DNA of 64,000 nucleotides from Sphaerotilus mobilis. Lineage in GTDB: Bacteria; Pseudomonadota; Gammaproteobacteria; Burkholderiales; Burkholderiaceae_C. The number at the start of each line of letters is the position of its first letter. The stretch's first letter is position 1. The stretch lies in assembly GCF_004216565.1 (NCBI RefSeq), contig NZ_SGWV01000008.1, positions 744,001 through 808,000 of the forward strand, read 5' to 3'. Positions 1 to 8,089 of the stretch are shown one piece after another. The notes under the pieces are model-generated. The model made no database searches, was not told the DNA's origin, and saw only the letters and a list, made by a program, of their open reading frames with translations. The position numbers and the translations under genes are program-made.

Positions 1-1
1 C

Positions 2-337
2 GGCCTGGGCGTGATGGACCAGACCCGCTTCGCCACGGCGGTGTCCGAACTGGGCCGCAACGCGGTCCGCTATGCGGTGCAGGGGCGCTGCGAGCTGAGC
101 GACCAGTCCGACGCCCGCGCGGTGCGGCTGCAGGCCTGCGTGCGCGACAGCGGCCCGGGCATCTCCGACCTCGCGCTGGCCCTGCAGGACGGCTACTCCA
201 CCGGCGGCAGCATGGGCGCCGGTCTGCCGGGCACGCAACGCCTGGTCGACATCTTCGAGATCGAGTCCAGCCCGGCCGGCACGGTGGTCACCGTGCAGAT
301 CGTCCGACCGAGGCGCAACCCGGGCCGGGTCGCATGA
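2..337 (+). CDS. RsbT-like serine/threonine switch kinase, 5' end missing
   Basis: HATPase_c-type kinase of the anti-sigma/RsbT family, cut by the window start. The reading frame is open from base 2, so the GTG at 11 and ATG at 14 are internal: the visible protein opens with a GLGVMDQTRFATAVSELGRN-type stretch, matching the N-box helix that follows the missing N-terminal strand. Nucleotide-binding motifs seen are SELGRN (N box), DSGPGISD (G1) and GAGLPG (G2). In stressosomes RsbT phosphorylates RsbR and RsbS and then activates a downstream phosphatase. The stop overlaps the next start (ATGA at 334-337), so the two are translationally coupled. rsbR and rsbS would be expected just upstream, outside the window. 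The family call is firm; the stressosome role is inferred from the neighbours. Confidence 0.85.
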   Translation, partial: GLGVMDQTRFATAVSELGRNAVRYAVQGRCELSDQSDARAVRLQACVRDSGPGISDLALALQDGYSTGGSMGAGLPGTQRLVDIFEIESSPAGTVVTVQIVRPRRNPGRVA

Positions 338-762
338 CGGCCACGCACACGATGCTCGATGCGCTGACGCTGCGGGTCGGCCATGAAGGCGACGTGGCGC
401 ATGTGATCGCCAGCGTCATGCGCTTTTGCAACGAGCACGCCCACGACGGCGTGTTCGCCGCCCACGTCGCCACAGCCGCTTCCGAGCTGGCCAACAACCT
501 GTGGATGCACACGCCCGACGGCGGCGAGATCCGGCTGCACTGGCTCGACTCGGGCAAGCGCCGTGGCGTCGAGCTGCGCGCCGATGACCGCGGCCCCGGC
601 ATCCCGGACCTGGCGCTGGCGATGACCGAGGGCTACAGCACCGGCGGCGGCATGGGCTGCGGCCTGCCCGGCGTCGAACGGCTGATGGACGACTTCGACA
701 TCCGCTCCGAGCCCGGCAGCGGCACCCACGTGCTCGCGCACAAATGGCTGCGCCGACGCTGA
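334..762 (+). CDS. anti-sigma-factor-type ATPase (RsbT/RsbW family)
   Basis: Second small HATPase_c protein (142 aa), a paralogue of the gene before it. Motifs in order: ASELANN (N box, near residues 50-56), DDRGPGIPD (G1, near 88-96) and GGGMGCGLPG (G2, near 106-115). The family includes serine kinases that act on STAS-domain anti-sigma antagonists. It starts inside the stop of the upstream gene and overlaps the next start by 19 bases (744-762), so the three probably form one translational unit. Two tandem RsbT/RsbW-like ATPases beside an RsbX-like phosphatase suggest a partner-switching cascade. Whether it is a kinase or an anti-sigma protein cannot be told from sequence. Confidence 0.85.
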   Translation: MTATHTMLDALTLRVGHEGDVAHVIASVMRFCNEHAHDGVFAAHVATAASELANNLWMHTPDGGEIRLHWLDSGKRRGVELRADDRGPGIPDLALAMTEGYSTGGGMGCGLPGVERLMDDFDIRSEPGSGTHVLAHKWLRRR

Positions 763-1379
763 GCACCGGCTCGCCGGGTCTGAGCATCCGGCGCGCCCAC
801 CTGCTGCAGGCCATCGAGGCGGATCAACCGTGCGGCGACGCCGTGGGCTGCTGGCTGGCTGACGAGTCGCACGGCGCCGACGGCCTGCTCGCCGTGATCG
901 ACGGCCTGGGCCACGGCCCCGAGGCCGCGCAAGCAGCACAGGTCGCGCTGCAGACCCTCGGGGCCGCGCCGGAACGGCCGCTGTCCGAGCTGTTCGCCCG
1001 GCTTGACCGGGCCTTGTTCGCCACCCGTGGTGCGGCCATCGGCCTGTTGCGCATCGACGGCCAGCGCCTGCTGCACGCGGGCGTGGGCAACACCCGGCTG
1101 CTGCACTGGCGCGCCCAGGGCCTGGTGCGGCTGGTCTCGCAGAACGGCATCGTCGGTGGCGGCCTGCCGAGCCCGGTGGTCGAGACCGAGCACCCGCTGC
1201 AGGCGGGCGACTGGCTGCTGCTGTTCACCGATGGCCTGGACGAGCGCGTGCGCCTGCCGCTGCGCCTGCCCGAGTGGCAGCGCGACCCGGCCACGCTGTG
1301 CCAGCACCTGATGCAGCACGCCCGCGCTGGCCGCGACGACGCCGGCGTGATGGTGGTGCAGATCGGAGCGCTTGCCTGA
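744..1379 (+). CDS. SpoIIE/PP2C-family serine phosphatase, RsbX-like
   Basis: A 211-residue single-domain PP2C-type phosphatase of the SpoIIE family. Metal-binding motifs typical of the fold are visible: GDAVGCW near residues 32-38, IDGLGHGPEA near 52-61, GVGNTRL near 113-119 and a late FTDGLDE near 159-165 followed by GRDDAGV close to the C-terminus. There is no sensor domain, so it matches RsbX, the phosphatase that resets stressosome RsbR/RsbS, better than RsbU. The start overlaps the upstream gene by 19 bases; its TGA (1377-1379) shares a base with the ATG of the downstream kinase. The RsbX role is inferred from size and context. Confidence 0.85.
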   Translation: MAAPTLSTGSPGLSIRRAHLLQAIEADQPCGDAVGCWLADESHGADGLLAVIDGLGHGPEAAQAAQVALQTLGAAPERPLSELFARLDRALFATRGAAIGLLRIDGQRLLHAGVGNTRLLHWRAQGLVRLVSQNGIVGGGLPSPVVETEHPLQAGDWLLLFTDGLDERVRLPLRLPEWQRDPATLCQHLMQHARAGRDDAGVMVVQIGALA

Positions 1380-2830
1380 TGGACCGGGTCGAACGCCTGC
1401 TGCCGGCCTACACGGCGCTGCTGAGCCGCTATGCGATGTCGCCCGATGCGTTCGAGCGCGAGGGCGCGCTGATCGAGGCCACCGAACTGGGCAAGAGCGG
1501 GCTCGAGGATGGCCCGGCCATAGACCAGATGCACGAGGTCCACGGGCGCGCCCAGGCCGAGCTGGCGCAGCGCTGGCGTGACGCGCCCGAGGGCAGCGCG
1601 CCCCATCGGGGCCGCGAGCTGCTGGCGCGCGGCGAGGCGCTGCCCCTGATGCTGGCGCTGCAGCTGCCGCACGAGCTGGCCACGTTGGCCCACCACGAAC
1701 GGCGCTGGCGCCGCGAACATGAGACGCTGGTGACGATGTTCGAGCAGACCGCCGACCTGATCGCGGTGCTCGATGTCGACGGCCAGTGCGACGACGTCAA
1801 CCCGGCCTTCTGCCGCTCGACCGGTTGGACGCGGCGCGAGGCGGTCGAAGGTGCCGGCGCCTGGGCCGAGCCGCCGCAGGGCACGCAGGCCCAGCGTCGA
1901 CGCACCGAGCAGCGGCGGCGCGACGGCAGCAGCCTCCTGGTGGACTGGTCGATCTCGCCGATCCTGGGCCGGCGCGGCGAGCTGCTGAGCCACGTCTGCA
2001 TCGGCCGCGACGTCGACCGCCAGCAGAAGATCGAGGACAGCCTGCGCGAGAACGACAAGCTGCGCGCCGTCGCCACGCTGGCCGGCGGCATCGCGCACGA
2101 CTTCAACAACCTGCTCGGTTCGATCATCGGCCTGACCGAACTGTGCGAACTGGAAGCCGTGCCGGGCTCGCGCCAGGCGCGCAACCTCGGGCGCATCCAG
2201 CAGGCCGGTGCCAAGGCCGCCGCCCTGGTGCGGCAGATGCTCGATTTCTCGCGCCAGACGCCGCCCGCGCTGCAGCCGATCGAGCTGGCCGACTGGCTCG
2301 GCCAGGCCGAGCCGCTGCTGCGCGCGGCCATGCCGCGTGAACAAGGTCTGACGGTCGAGGTGCTGGCCGGCGGCAGGGTCCAGATCGATCCGGTGCAGAT
2401 GGAGCAGGTGCTTCTGAACCTGGTGCGCAACGCCGCCCAGGCCATGGGCGACGCGGCCGGCCAGGTGCGCATCACCGCCGACCATGCCGAGCCCGGTGGC
2501 GCCGCTCGCCCCACGGGCGCGCATGCCGGCGCCACCCACCTGCGGCTGCGCATCAGCGACACCGGCTCGGGCATTCTGCCTGACCTGCTGGACAAGATCT
2601 TCGAGCCCTTCTTCACCACCAAGCCGGTCGGTGAAGGCACCGGCCTGGGCCTGTCGGCGGTGCACGGCATCGTCAGCAGCCACGCGGGCGTCATCGAGGT
2701 CGACAGCCGCGTGGGCGTGGGCACGACCTTCAGCCTGTTCCTGCCGCTCGACCCCACCGGCGCGACAGCGCCCACAGCCAGCGGATCGCCAGCCCCGGCC
2801 GACACGCCGGACGGCAACCCGACACCATGA
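1379..2830 (+). CDS. PAS-domain sensor histidine kinase with RsbU-like N-terminus
   Basis: Soluble sensor kinase of 483 aa with no membrane segment. Order of parts: an all-helical N-terminus (about 1-105) resembling the RsbU N-terminal domain that docks RsbT; a PAS domain (about 113-215); a HisKA dimerisation helix with phospho-acceptor His240 in GGIAHDFNN; and HATPase_c (about 320-460) with DTGSGI and GEGTGLGLS. A Pro/Ala-rich tail follows. The start at 1379 is chosen because the ATG overlaps the phosphatase stop by one base; an upstream in-frame start would add 35 Arg/Pro-rich residues that are a shadow of the phosphatase gene. No response regulator lies in the window. An RsbU-like docking domain on a histidine kinase would link RsbT release to phosphorelay output; that link is inference. 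Confidence 0.85.
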   Translation: MDRVERLLPAYTALLSRYAMSPDAFEREGALIEATELGKSGLEDGPAIDQMHEVHGRAQAELAQRWRDAPEGSAPHRGRELLARGEALPLMLALQLPHELATLAHHERRWRREHETLVTMFEQTADLIAVLDVDGQCDDVNPAFCRSTGWTRREAVEGAGAWAEPPQGTQAQRRRTEQRRRDGSSLLVDWSISPILGRRGELLSHVCIGRDVDRQQKIEDSLRENDKLRAVATLAGGIAHDFNNLLGSIIGLTELCELEAVPGSRQARNLGRIQQAGAKAAALVRQMLDFSRQTPPALQPIELADWLGQAEPLLRAAMPREQGLTVEVLAGGRVQIDPVQMEQVLLNLVRNAAQAMGDAAGQVRITADHAEPGGAARPTGAHAGATHLRLRISDTGSGILPDLLDKIFEPFFTTKPVGEGTGLGLSAVHGIVSSHAGVIEVDSRVGVGTTFSLFLPLDPTGATAPTASGSPAPADTPDGNPTP

Positions 2831-2850
2831 ACCCGACTCAGGAGGACACG

Positions 2851-3453
2851 ATGCCCACGGCCACCGAACGTGCGTCAGACACCCAGCGACAACTCGGCGC
2901 CATCGTCCGCCAGTTGCACGACGCGATGCAGTCCCTGGGCTATGACCAGACGATCCGGCAGATCGCCACCGAGATCCCCGACGCCCGCGACCGGCTGGCC
3001 TATGTCGGCGGCATGACCGAGGCCGCCGCCAACAAGGTGCTCAACCTGGTCGACGCTGCCGCGCCGGCTTGCGACGAGATCGCCGCACAGGCCCGGGGCC
3101 TGAACGAACAGCTTGACCGCCTGCTGGGCGGGGCCGGCGCCGATCCGCATGCGCCGGTGCTGCAGGCCTGCGCCGCGTTCACGCAGCGCACCAGCTCGTT
3201 TGCCGAGACCCAGCGATCGACGCTGACCGACATCATGCTGACGCAGGACTTCCAGGACCTCTCGGGCCAGGTGATCGGCAAGGTCATCGAGATCATCAGC
3301 CGCACCGAGCGCCAGCTGGTCGATCTGCTGGTGCAAGGTGCCCAGGCGCAAGAAGGCCACGCCAGCAGCGCCGAACTGGCCGGCCCGCAGGTGCCCGACA
3401 AGGCGATGCAGCAAGACGATGTCGACGACCTGCTGGCGGCCATGGGGTTCTGA
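2851..3453 (+). CDS. cheZ: CheY-phosphate phosphatase CheZ
   Basis: CheZ removes the phosphoryl group from CheY and so terminates the flagellar switching signal. The 200-residue protein is the usual size, largely helical, and contains the catalytic stretch TQDFQDLSGQVIGKV, in which the acidic residue and the glutamine that orient the attacking water are conserved, plus the C-terminal CheY-binding peptide ending DDVDDLLAAMGF. Start: an AGGAGG ribosome site at 2840-2845 sits five bases before ATG 2851; an in-frame ATG at 2827 overlapping the kinase stop would add eight residues but has no such site. No cheY, cheA or flagellar gene is nearby, so its placement behind an Rsb-type module is unusual. 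Confidence 0.93.
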   Translation: MPTATERASDTQRQLGAIVRQLHDAMQSLGYDQTIRQIATEIPDARDRLAYVGGMTEAAANKVLNLVDAAAPACDEIAAQARGLNEQLDRLLGGAGADPHAPVLQACAAFTQRTSSFAETQRSTLTDIMLTQDFQDLSGQVIGKVIEIISRTERQLVDLLVQGAQAQEGHASSAELAGPQVPDKAMQQDDVDDLLAAMGF

Positions 3454-3456
3454 CCG

Positions 3457-6400
3457 TCAAGCGGCGATCTGGCTCCAGACCTTGTCCAGCCGCTTGACGC
3501 TGACCGGCTGCGGCGTGCGCAGTTCCTGGGCGAAGAAGCTCACGCGCAGCTCTTCGATCAGCCAGCGGTACTCGTCCATGCGGGTGTCGGTGCTGCCCTT
3601 GAGCTCGGCCAGGCGGCGGGTGTAGCGCAGCTCCAGCGGCCGCAGCTCGGCCAGGCGCTGGGCGTCGCGGACCGCGTCGGCGCGCTGCTTGTCCAGCCGC
3701 AGCGTGATGGCCTTGAGGTAGCGCGGCAGGTGCTGCAGCTGGGCCCAGGGCGTGCTGGCGACGAAGCGCTTGGGCATCAGGCGCTGCAGCTGCGCGGTGA
3801 TGTCATCGGCGACGTCCTTGGGCGCGCGCGCGTCCTTCAGCTTGCGCAGCGCGGCGGCGTATTCGACCAGCACGACAGCGGCTTGGCGGGCCACCTCCTG
3901 GGCGATCAGGTTCAGGCGCGAGCGGCCTTCCTCGATGCGGCGGGCAAAGGCCTGCGCATCGGTCGGCAGCGGGTCGGCCAGAAAGGCGCGGTCCAGCGCG
4001 ACGTCGATGATCTGGGCGCGCAGATCCTCCTGCGTGCCCAGCGGCATGTAGGCCACCGCCATCTTCTGCAGGTCGGGGATGTTCTTTTCCAGGTACTTCA
4101 GCGGCTCCTTGATCGCCAGCGCGATCAGCCGGCGCAGGCCGGCGCGGTGTTTCGCGAGGGCCGCATCGGGCTCGTCGAAGACCTCGATCTCGACATGTGT
4201 GCCGCGGTCGATCAGGGCCGGGAAGCCGACCAGGGTCTGGCCGGCCTTGCGGATCTCCATCAGCTCGGGCAACTCGCCGAAGGTCCAGGCGGTGTAGGTG
4301 GCGCTGGCCTGCACGGCGGGCGACGACGCGGCGGCGGTCGCGCCCGTCGGCCTCGGCGATTGCGGGCTGGCCGCAGCCCGGGTGGCGGGCGCGTTGGTCG
4401 TGGCGTTCGTGACGTTTGTAGACGGCGCGGGGGTTGACGCCGCGCCGGTCTGCGACGCCAGCTTCAGGGTCGCCAGCGCCTGGAAGGCCGATCGTGCCTG
4501 CGTGCCAAGCTCGGCCTTGAGCGTGGCCAGGTGGCGGCCGGCACCAAGCTGGCGGCCGTGTTCATCGACGATGCGGAAGTTCATGAACAGGTGGGGCGCC
4601 ACCATGTCCAGCTTGAAATCGTTGCGCTGCACCGCGATCTGGCTGCGCTCGCGCACGGCGGCCAGCAGCAGGTCCAGCAGCCGGCCGTCGCCAAAGGTGT
4701 GGCTGGCGCAGAACTCGGCGACGAACTCCGGCAGCGGCATCAGCCGGCTGCGCGGGCGTTGGTGCAGGCTCTTGACCAGCGCCAGCACCTTGGCCTCCAG
4801 CATGCCGGGCACCAGCCAGTCGCAGCGGTCCTCGCTGACCTGGTTGAGCGCGTAGATCGGCACCGTCACGGTGATGCCGTCCTTGGCGTCACCCGGCTGG
4901 TGCAGGTAGCTCGCGGCGCAGTCGATGCCGCCCAGGCGCACGGCACGCGGGAAGGACTCGGTCGTGATGCCGGCGGCCTCGTGGCGCATCAGCTCGTCAC
5001 GGCTGAGGTGCAGCAGCTTGGGGTTGGCCTTGCTCGCCTGCCGATACCAGCGCTCGAAGCTGGCGCCGCTGCAGACCTCCGCCGGCAGGTGTTCGTCGTA
5101 GTAGGCGTGGATCAGCTCGTCGTCGACCAGCACGTCCTGGCGGCGTGACTTGTGTTCCAGCTCCTCGACCTGCCGGATCATCTTCTGGTTGTGGGCGAGG
5201 AAGGGCAGGTTGCAGTCCCACTCGCCATTGACCAGGGCCTCGCGGATGAAGATCTGCCGCGCGGCCGGCGCGTCCACGTTGCCGTAGTTCACCCGCCGGT
5301 TGCTGTAGACGACGATGCCGTAGAGCGTGGCGCGCTCCAGCGCGATCACCTCGGCGGCCTTCTTTTCCCAGTGGGGTTCGAGCAGTTGGGTCTTGAGCAG
5401 GTGACCGGCGATGCCGGGTATCCACTGCGGCTCGATGGCCGCCAGACCGCGTCCGAACAGCCGCGTCGTGTCGACCAGTTCGGCCGCCACCAGCCAGCGG
5501 CCGGGCTTCTTGCTCAGGTGGGCGCCGGGATGGCGCCAGAACTTGATGCCGCGCGCGCCCAGGTACCAGTCGTCGTCCTCCGCCTTCAGGCCGATGTTGC
5601 CGAGCAGGCCGGCCAGCATCGACAGGTGGACCTGCTCATAGGTCGCCGCCGTGCCGTTGAGGCGCCAGCCGTGTTCGGCCACCACGGTGTGCAGCTGGCT
5701 GTGGATGTCGCGCCATTCGCGCACCCGGCGCGGGCTGACGAAGCTGTCGCGCAGGCGCTGTTCCTGCTGCCGGTTGCTGAGCTTGTGGCTGTCGACCTGG
5801 GCCTGCGCCTGGCCGGCGTGGCCGTGCTGGCCACGTCCTTCCTCGATCCAGTGCCAGAGCTTGAGGTAGCCCATGAATTCGGACTTCTCGTCATCGAACT
5901 TCTTGTGCTTCTCGTCGGCCGCCTGCTGCGCCTCCATCGGCCGGTCGCGCACGTCCTGCACGCTCAGGGCGCTGGCGATGATCAGCACCTCGTGCAGGGC
6001 CTGTCGGTCACGCGCCTCCAGGATCATGCGGCCCACGCGCGGGTCCAGCGGCAGGCGCGACAACTCGCGGCCGATGGCGGTCAGCTCGTTGGCGTCGTCG
6101 ACCGCACCGAGTTCACCGAGCAGCGCATAGCCGTCGGCGATGGCCTTGCGCGGCGGGGCTTCGAGGAAGGGGAAGTCCTCGACCAGACCGAGGTTCAGCG
6201 CCTTCATGCGCAGGATCACCCCGGCCAGCGAGCTGCGCAGGATCTCCGGATCGGTGAAGCGCGGCCGGCCGGTGAACTCCTTCTCGTCGTAGAGCCGGAT
6301 GCAGATGCCGTTGGCCACCCGGCCGCAGCGGCCGGCGCGCTGGTTGGCTGCCGCCTGGCTGATCGGTTCGACCTGCAGCTGCTCGACCTTGTTGCGGTAG

Positions 6401-7503
6401 CTGTAGCGCTTGACGCGGGCGTGTCCGGTGTCGATGACGTAGCGGATGCCCGGCACCGTCAACGAGGTCTCGGCCACGTTGGTGGCCAGCACGATGCGAC
6501 GTCCGCCGCCGGTCTCGAAGACACGGTCCTGCTCGGCCTGCGACAGCCGCGCAAACAGCGGCAGGATGTCGGCGTTGCGGTGCAGCGGCTGGTGGCTCAG
6601 GTGCTTGCGCAGGTGGTCGGCGGCCTCGCGGATCTCGCGTTCGCCGGGCAGGAAGACGAGGATGTCGCCCGAGCCCTCGCGCCAGAGTTCATCGACGCCA
6701 TCGGCGATCGCGTCGTTGATGTCGAAGTCCTTGCTGTCCTCGAAGGGCCGCCAGCGCTGCTCGACCGGGAAGGTCCGGCCGCTGACCAGCAGCACCGGCG
6801 CGGGCAAGGTCTCCAGCGTGCCGTCGGCGGCCTTGCGGCTGCTGGCGAAGTGGTTGGCGAAGCGGTCCGCGTCGATGGTCGCCGAGGTCACGATCACCTT
6901 CAGGTCGGGCCGGCGCGGCAGGATCTGGCGCAGGTAGCCGAGCAGGAAGTCGATGTTGAGGCTGCGCTCGTGGGCCTCGTCGATGATGAGCGTGTCGTAG
7001 GCCCGCAGCAGCGGATCGGTCTGCGTCTCGGCCAGCAAGATGCCGTCGGTCATCAGCTTGACGCTGGCACCGGGCTGCAGCCGGTCCTGGAAGCGGACCT
7101 TGTAGCCGACCACCTCGCCCAGCGGGCTCTTCAACTCGTCGGCGATGCGCTTGGCCACCGAACTCGCGGCAATGCGGCGCGGCTGCGTGTGGCCGATCAG
7201 GCCGTTGCCTCCGGCGCCCAGCCCGCGCCCCATCGCCAGCGCGATCTTGGGCAGCTGCGTGGTCTTGCCCGAGCCGGTCTCGCCACAGACGATGACGACC
7301 TGGTGCTCGCGCAGCGCCTCTTCGATGGCCTCGCGCCGGGCCGAGACCGGCAAGGCCTCGGGGAAGGTGATCGGCGGGACGGGCGTCGCAGGACGGCGTT
7401 GCGGGACACGCGGCTCGCCCCGGGGCGGGCGGCGGTCGGTCGTGCGTGCGGGGGCTGCGGCCCCATCGGGAGGTGGTCGGTTCACGGGGCGCGGATTATC
7501 CAT
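3457..7503 (-). CDS. hrpA: ATP-dependent RNA helicase HrpA
   Basis: DEAH-box RNA helicase of 1348 aa, close to the family's usual 1300. Motif I GETGSGKT at about 74-81, motif II DEAH at about 175-178, motif III SAT, and motif VI QRAGRCGR are all present, followed by the helicase-associated and OB-fold regions and the long C-terminal region specific to HrpA. E. coli HrpA acts on mRNA and on stalled ribosomes. An Ala/Thr/Pro-rich stretch of some 50 residues around residue 1050 interrupts the C-terminal region and looks like a flexible linker. The first 45 residues are Pro/Arg-rich. The gene converges on cheZ with only three bases between the stops. Confidence 0.96.
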   Translation of the reverse strand: MDNPRPVNRPPPDGAAAPARTTDRRPPRGEPRVPQRRPATPVPPITFPEALPVSARREAIEEALREHQVVIVCGETGSGKTTQLPKIALAMGRGLGAGGNGLIGHTQPRRIAASSVAKRIADELKSPLGEVVGYKVRFQDRLQPGASVKLMTDGILLAETQTDPLLRAYDTLIIDEAHERSLNIDFLLGYLRQILPRRPDLKVIVTSATIDADRFANHFASSRKAADGTLETLPAPVLLVSGRTFPVEQRWRPFEDSKDFDINDAIADGVDELWREGSGDILVFLPGEREIREAADHLRKHLSHQPLHRNADILPLFARLSQAEQDRVFETGGGRRIVLATNVAETSLTVPGIRYVIDTGHARVKRYSYRNKVEQLQVEPISQAAANQRAGRCGRVANGICIRLYDEKEFTGRPRFTDPEILRSSLAGVILRMKALNLGLVEDFPFLEAPPRKAIADGYALLGELGAVDDANELTAIGRELSRLPLDPRVGRMILEARDRQALHEVLIIASALSVQDVRDRPMEAQQAADEKHKKFDDEKSEFMGYLKLWHWIEEGRGQHGHAGQAQAQVDSHKLSNRQQEQRLRDSFVSPRRVREWRDIHSQLHTVVAEHGWRLNGTAATYEQVHLSMLAGLLGNIGLKAEDDDWYLGARGIKFWRHPGAHLSKKPGRWLVAAELVDTTRLFGRGLAAIEPQWIPGIAGHLLKTQLLEPHWEKKAAEVIALERATLYGIVVYSNRRVNYGNVDAPAARQIFIREALVNGEWDCNLPFLAHNQKMIRQVEELEHKSRRQDVLVDDELIHAYYDEHLPAEVCSGASFERWYRQASKANPKLLHLSRDELMRHEAAGITTESFPRAVRLGGIDCAASYLHQPGDAKDGITVTVPIYALNQVSEDRCDWLVPGMLEAKVLALVKSLHQRPRSRLMPLPEFVAEFCASHTFGDGRLLDLLLAAVRERSQIAVQRNDFKLDMVAPHLFMNFRIVDEHGRQLGAGRHLATLKAELGTQARSAFQALATLKLASQTGAASTPAPSTNVTNATTNAPATRAAASPQSPRPTGATAAASSPAVQASATYTAWTFGELPELMEIRKAGQTLVGFPALIDRGTHVEIEVFDEPDAALAKHRAGLRRLIALAIKEPLKYLEKNIPDLQKMAVAYMPLGTQEDLRAQIIDVALDRAFLADPLPTDAQAFARRIEEGRSRLNLIAQEVARQAAVVLVEYAAALRKLKDARAPKDVADDITAQLQRLMPKRFVASTPWAQLQHLPRYLKAITLRLDKQRADAVRDAQRLAELRPLELRYTRRLAELKGSTDTRMDEYRWLIEELRVSFFAQELRTPQPVSVKRLDKVWSQIAA

Positions 7504-7524
7504 GTGCGCCCCGGTCCGACCGGC

Positions 7525-7911
7525 TCAGTCATCCAGGTAGTCGATGATGCTGAAGACGGCGCCCTGCGGGTCCTGCAGCACCGCGAAGCGACCGACGCCG
7601 GGTACGTCGGTGGGCGCGACGATGACCTTGGCGCCCAGCGCCTGGGCCTCGGCGGCGCTCTCGTCGGCGTTGTCGACGGTGATGTAGCAGCCCCAGTGCG
7701 GCGGCATCTTCGGCGCCGCATCGGCCGGCATCGACATGATGCCGGCGATGGCGGCCTCGCCGATCTTCACAACGTGATACGGCCCGCCGGGCATGTCCAA
7801 GGTCTGCAGGTTCCAGCCAAACAGCTGGTGGTAGAAGTCGGCGGCGGCCTTGGTGTTCGGGGTCATCAGCTCGCACCAGCTGAATGCGCCGTGGGTCTTC
7901 ATCGGGTCCAT
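7525..7911 (-). CDS. glyoxalase/VOC-family protein
   Basis: 128-residue protein with two beta-alpha-beta-beta-beta modules of the vicinal oxygen chelate fold. The first module opens with AFSWCELMTPNTKAAADFY and the second with WGCYITVDNADESAAEAQAL, the usual pattern of the glyoxalase-like protein family that includes B. subtilis YdfO-type and antibiotic-resistance homologues. Start ATG 7911 is chosen because a GAGGAG ribosome site lies seven bases upstream; a longer reading begins at 7956 without one. The substrate cannot be predicted. It lies 21 bases upstream of hrpA on the same strand and may be co-transcribed with it. Confidence 0.85.
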   Translation of the reverse strand: MDPMKTHGAFSWCELMTPNTKAAADFYHQLFGWNLQTLDMPGGPYHVVKIGEAAIAGIMSMPADAAPKMPPHWGCYITVDNADESAAEAQALGAKVIVAPTDVPGVGRFAVLQDPQGAVFSIIDYLDD

Positions 7912-8089
7912 CGGGTTCTCCTCAAGTCGGGTTCGGGCCGATGCTGCGCGGGCCACCTGCAGGCGTCAAGCCTGTGCCAGAGGGGCTGCGGCACAATCGT
8001 TCGCCGTCGTGGACGACGCCTTGCCCGAGTTCTCAAGACCAGCCTGACCGCCAGCCTTTCCGCCTGCCCTGCCGCCTGCCCTGCCGACC

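Noticed and set aside
11-337. GTG 11 or ATG 14 as the true start of the first gene
   Set aside because: The frame is open to the window edge and the conserved first strand and helix of the RsbT fold would be missing.
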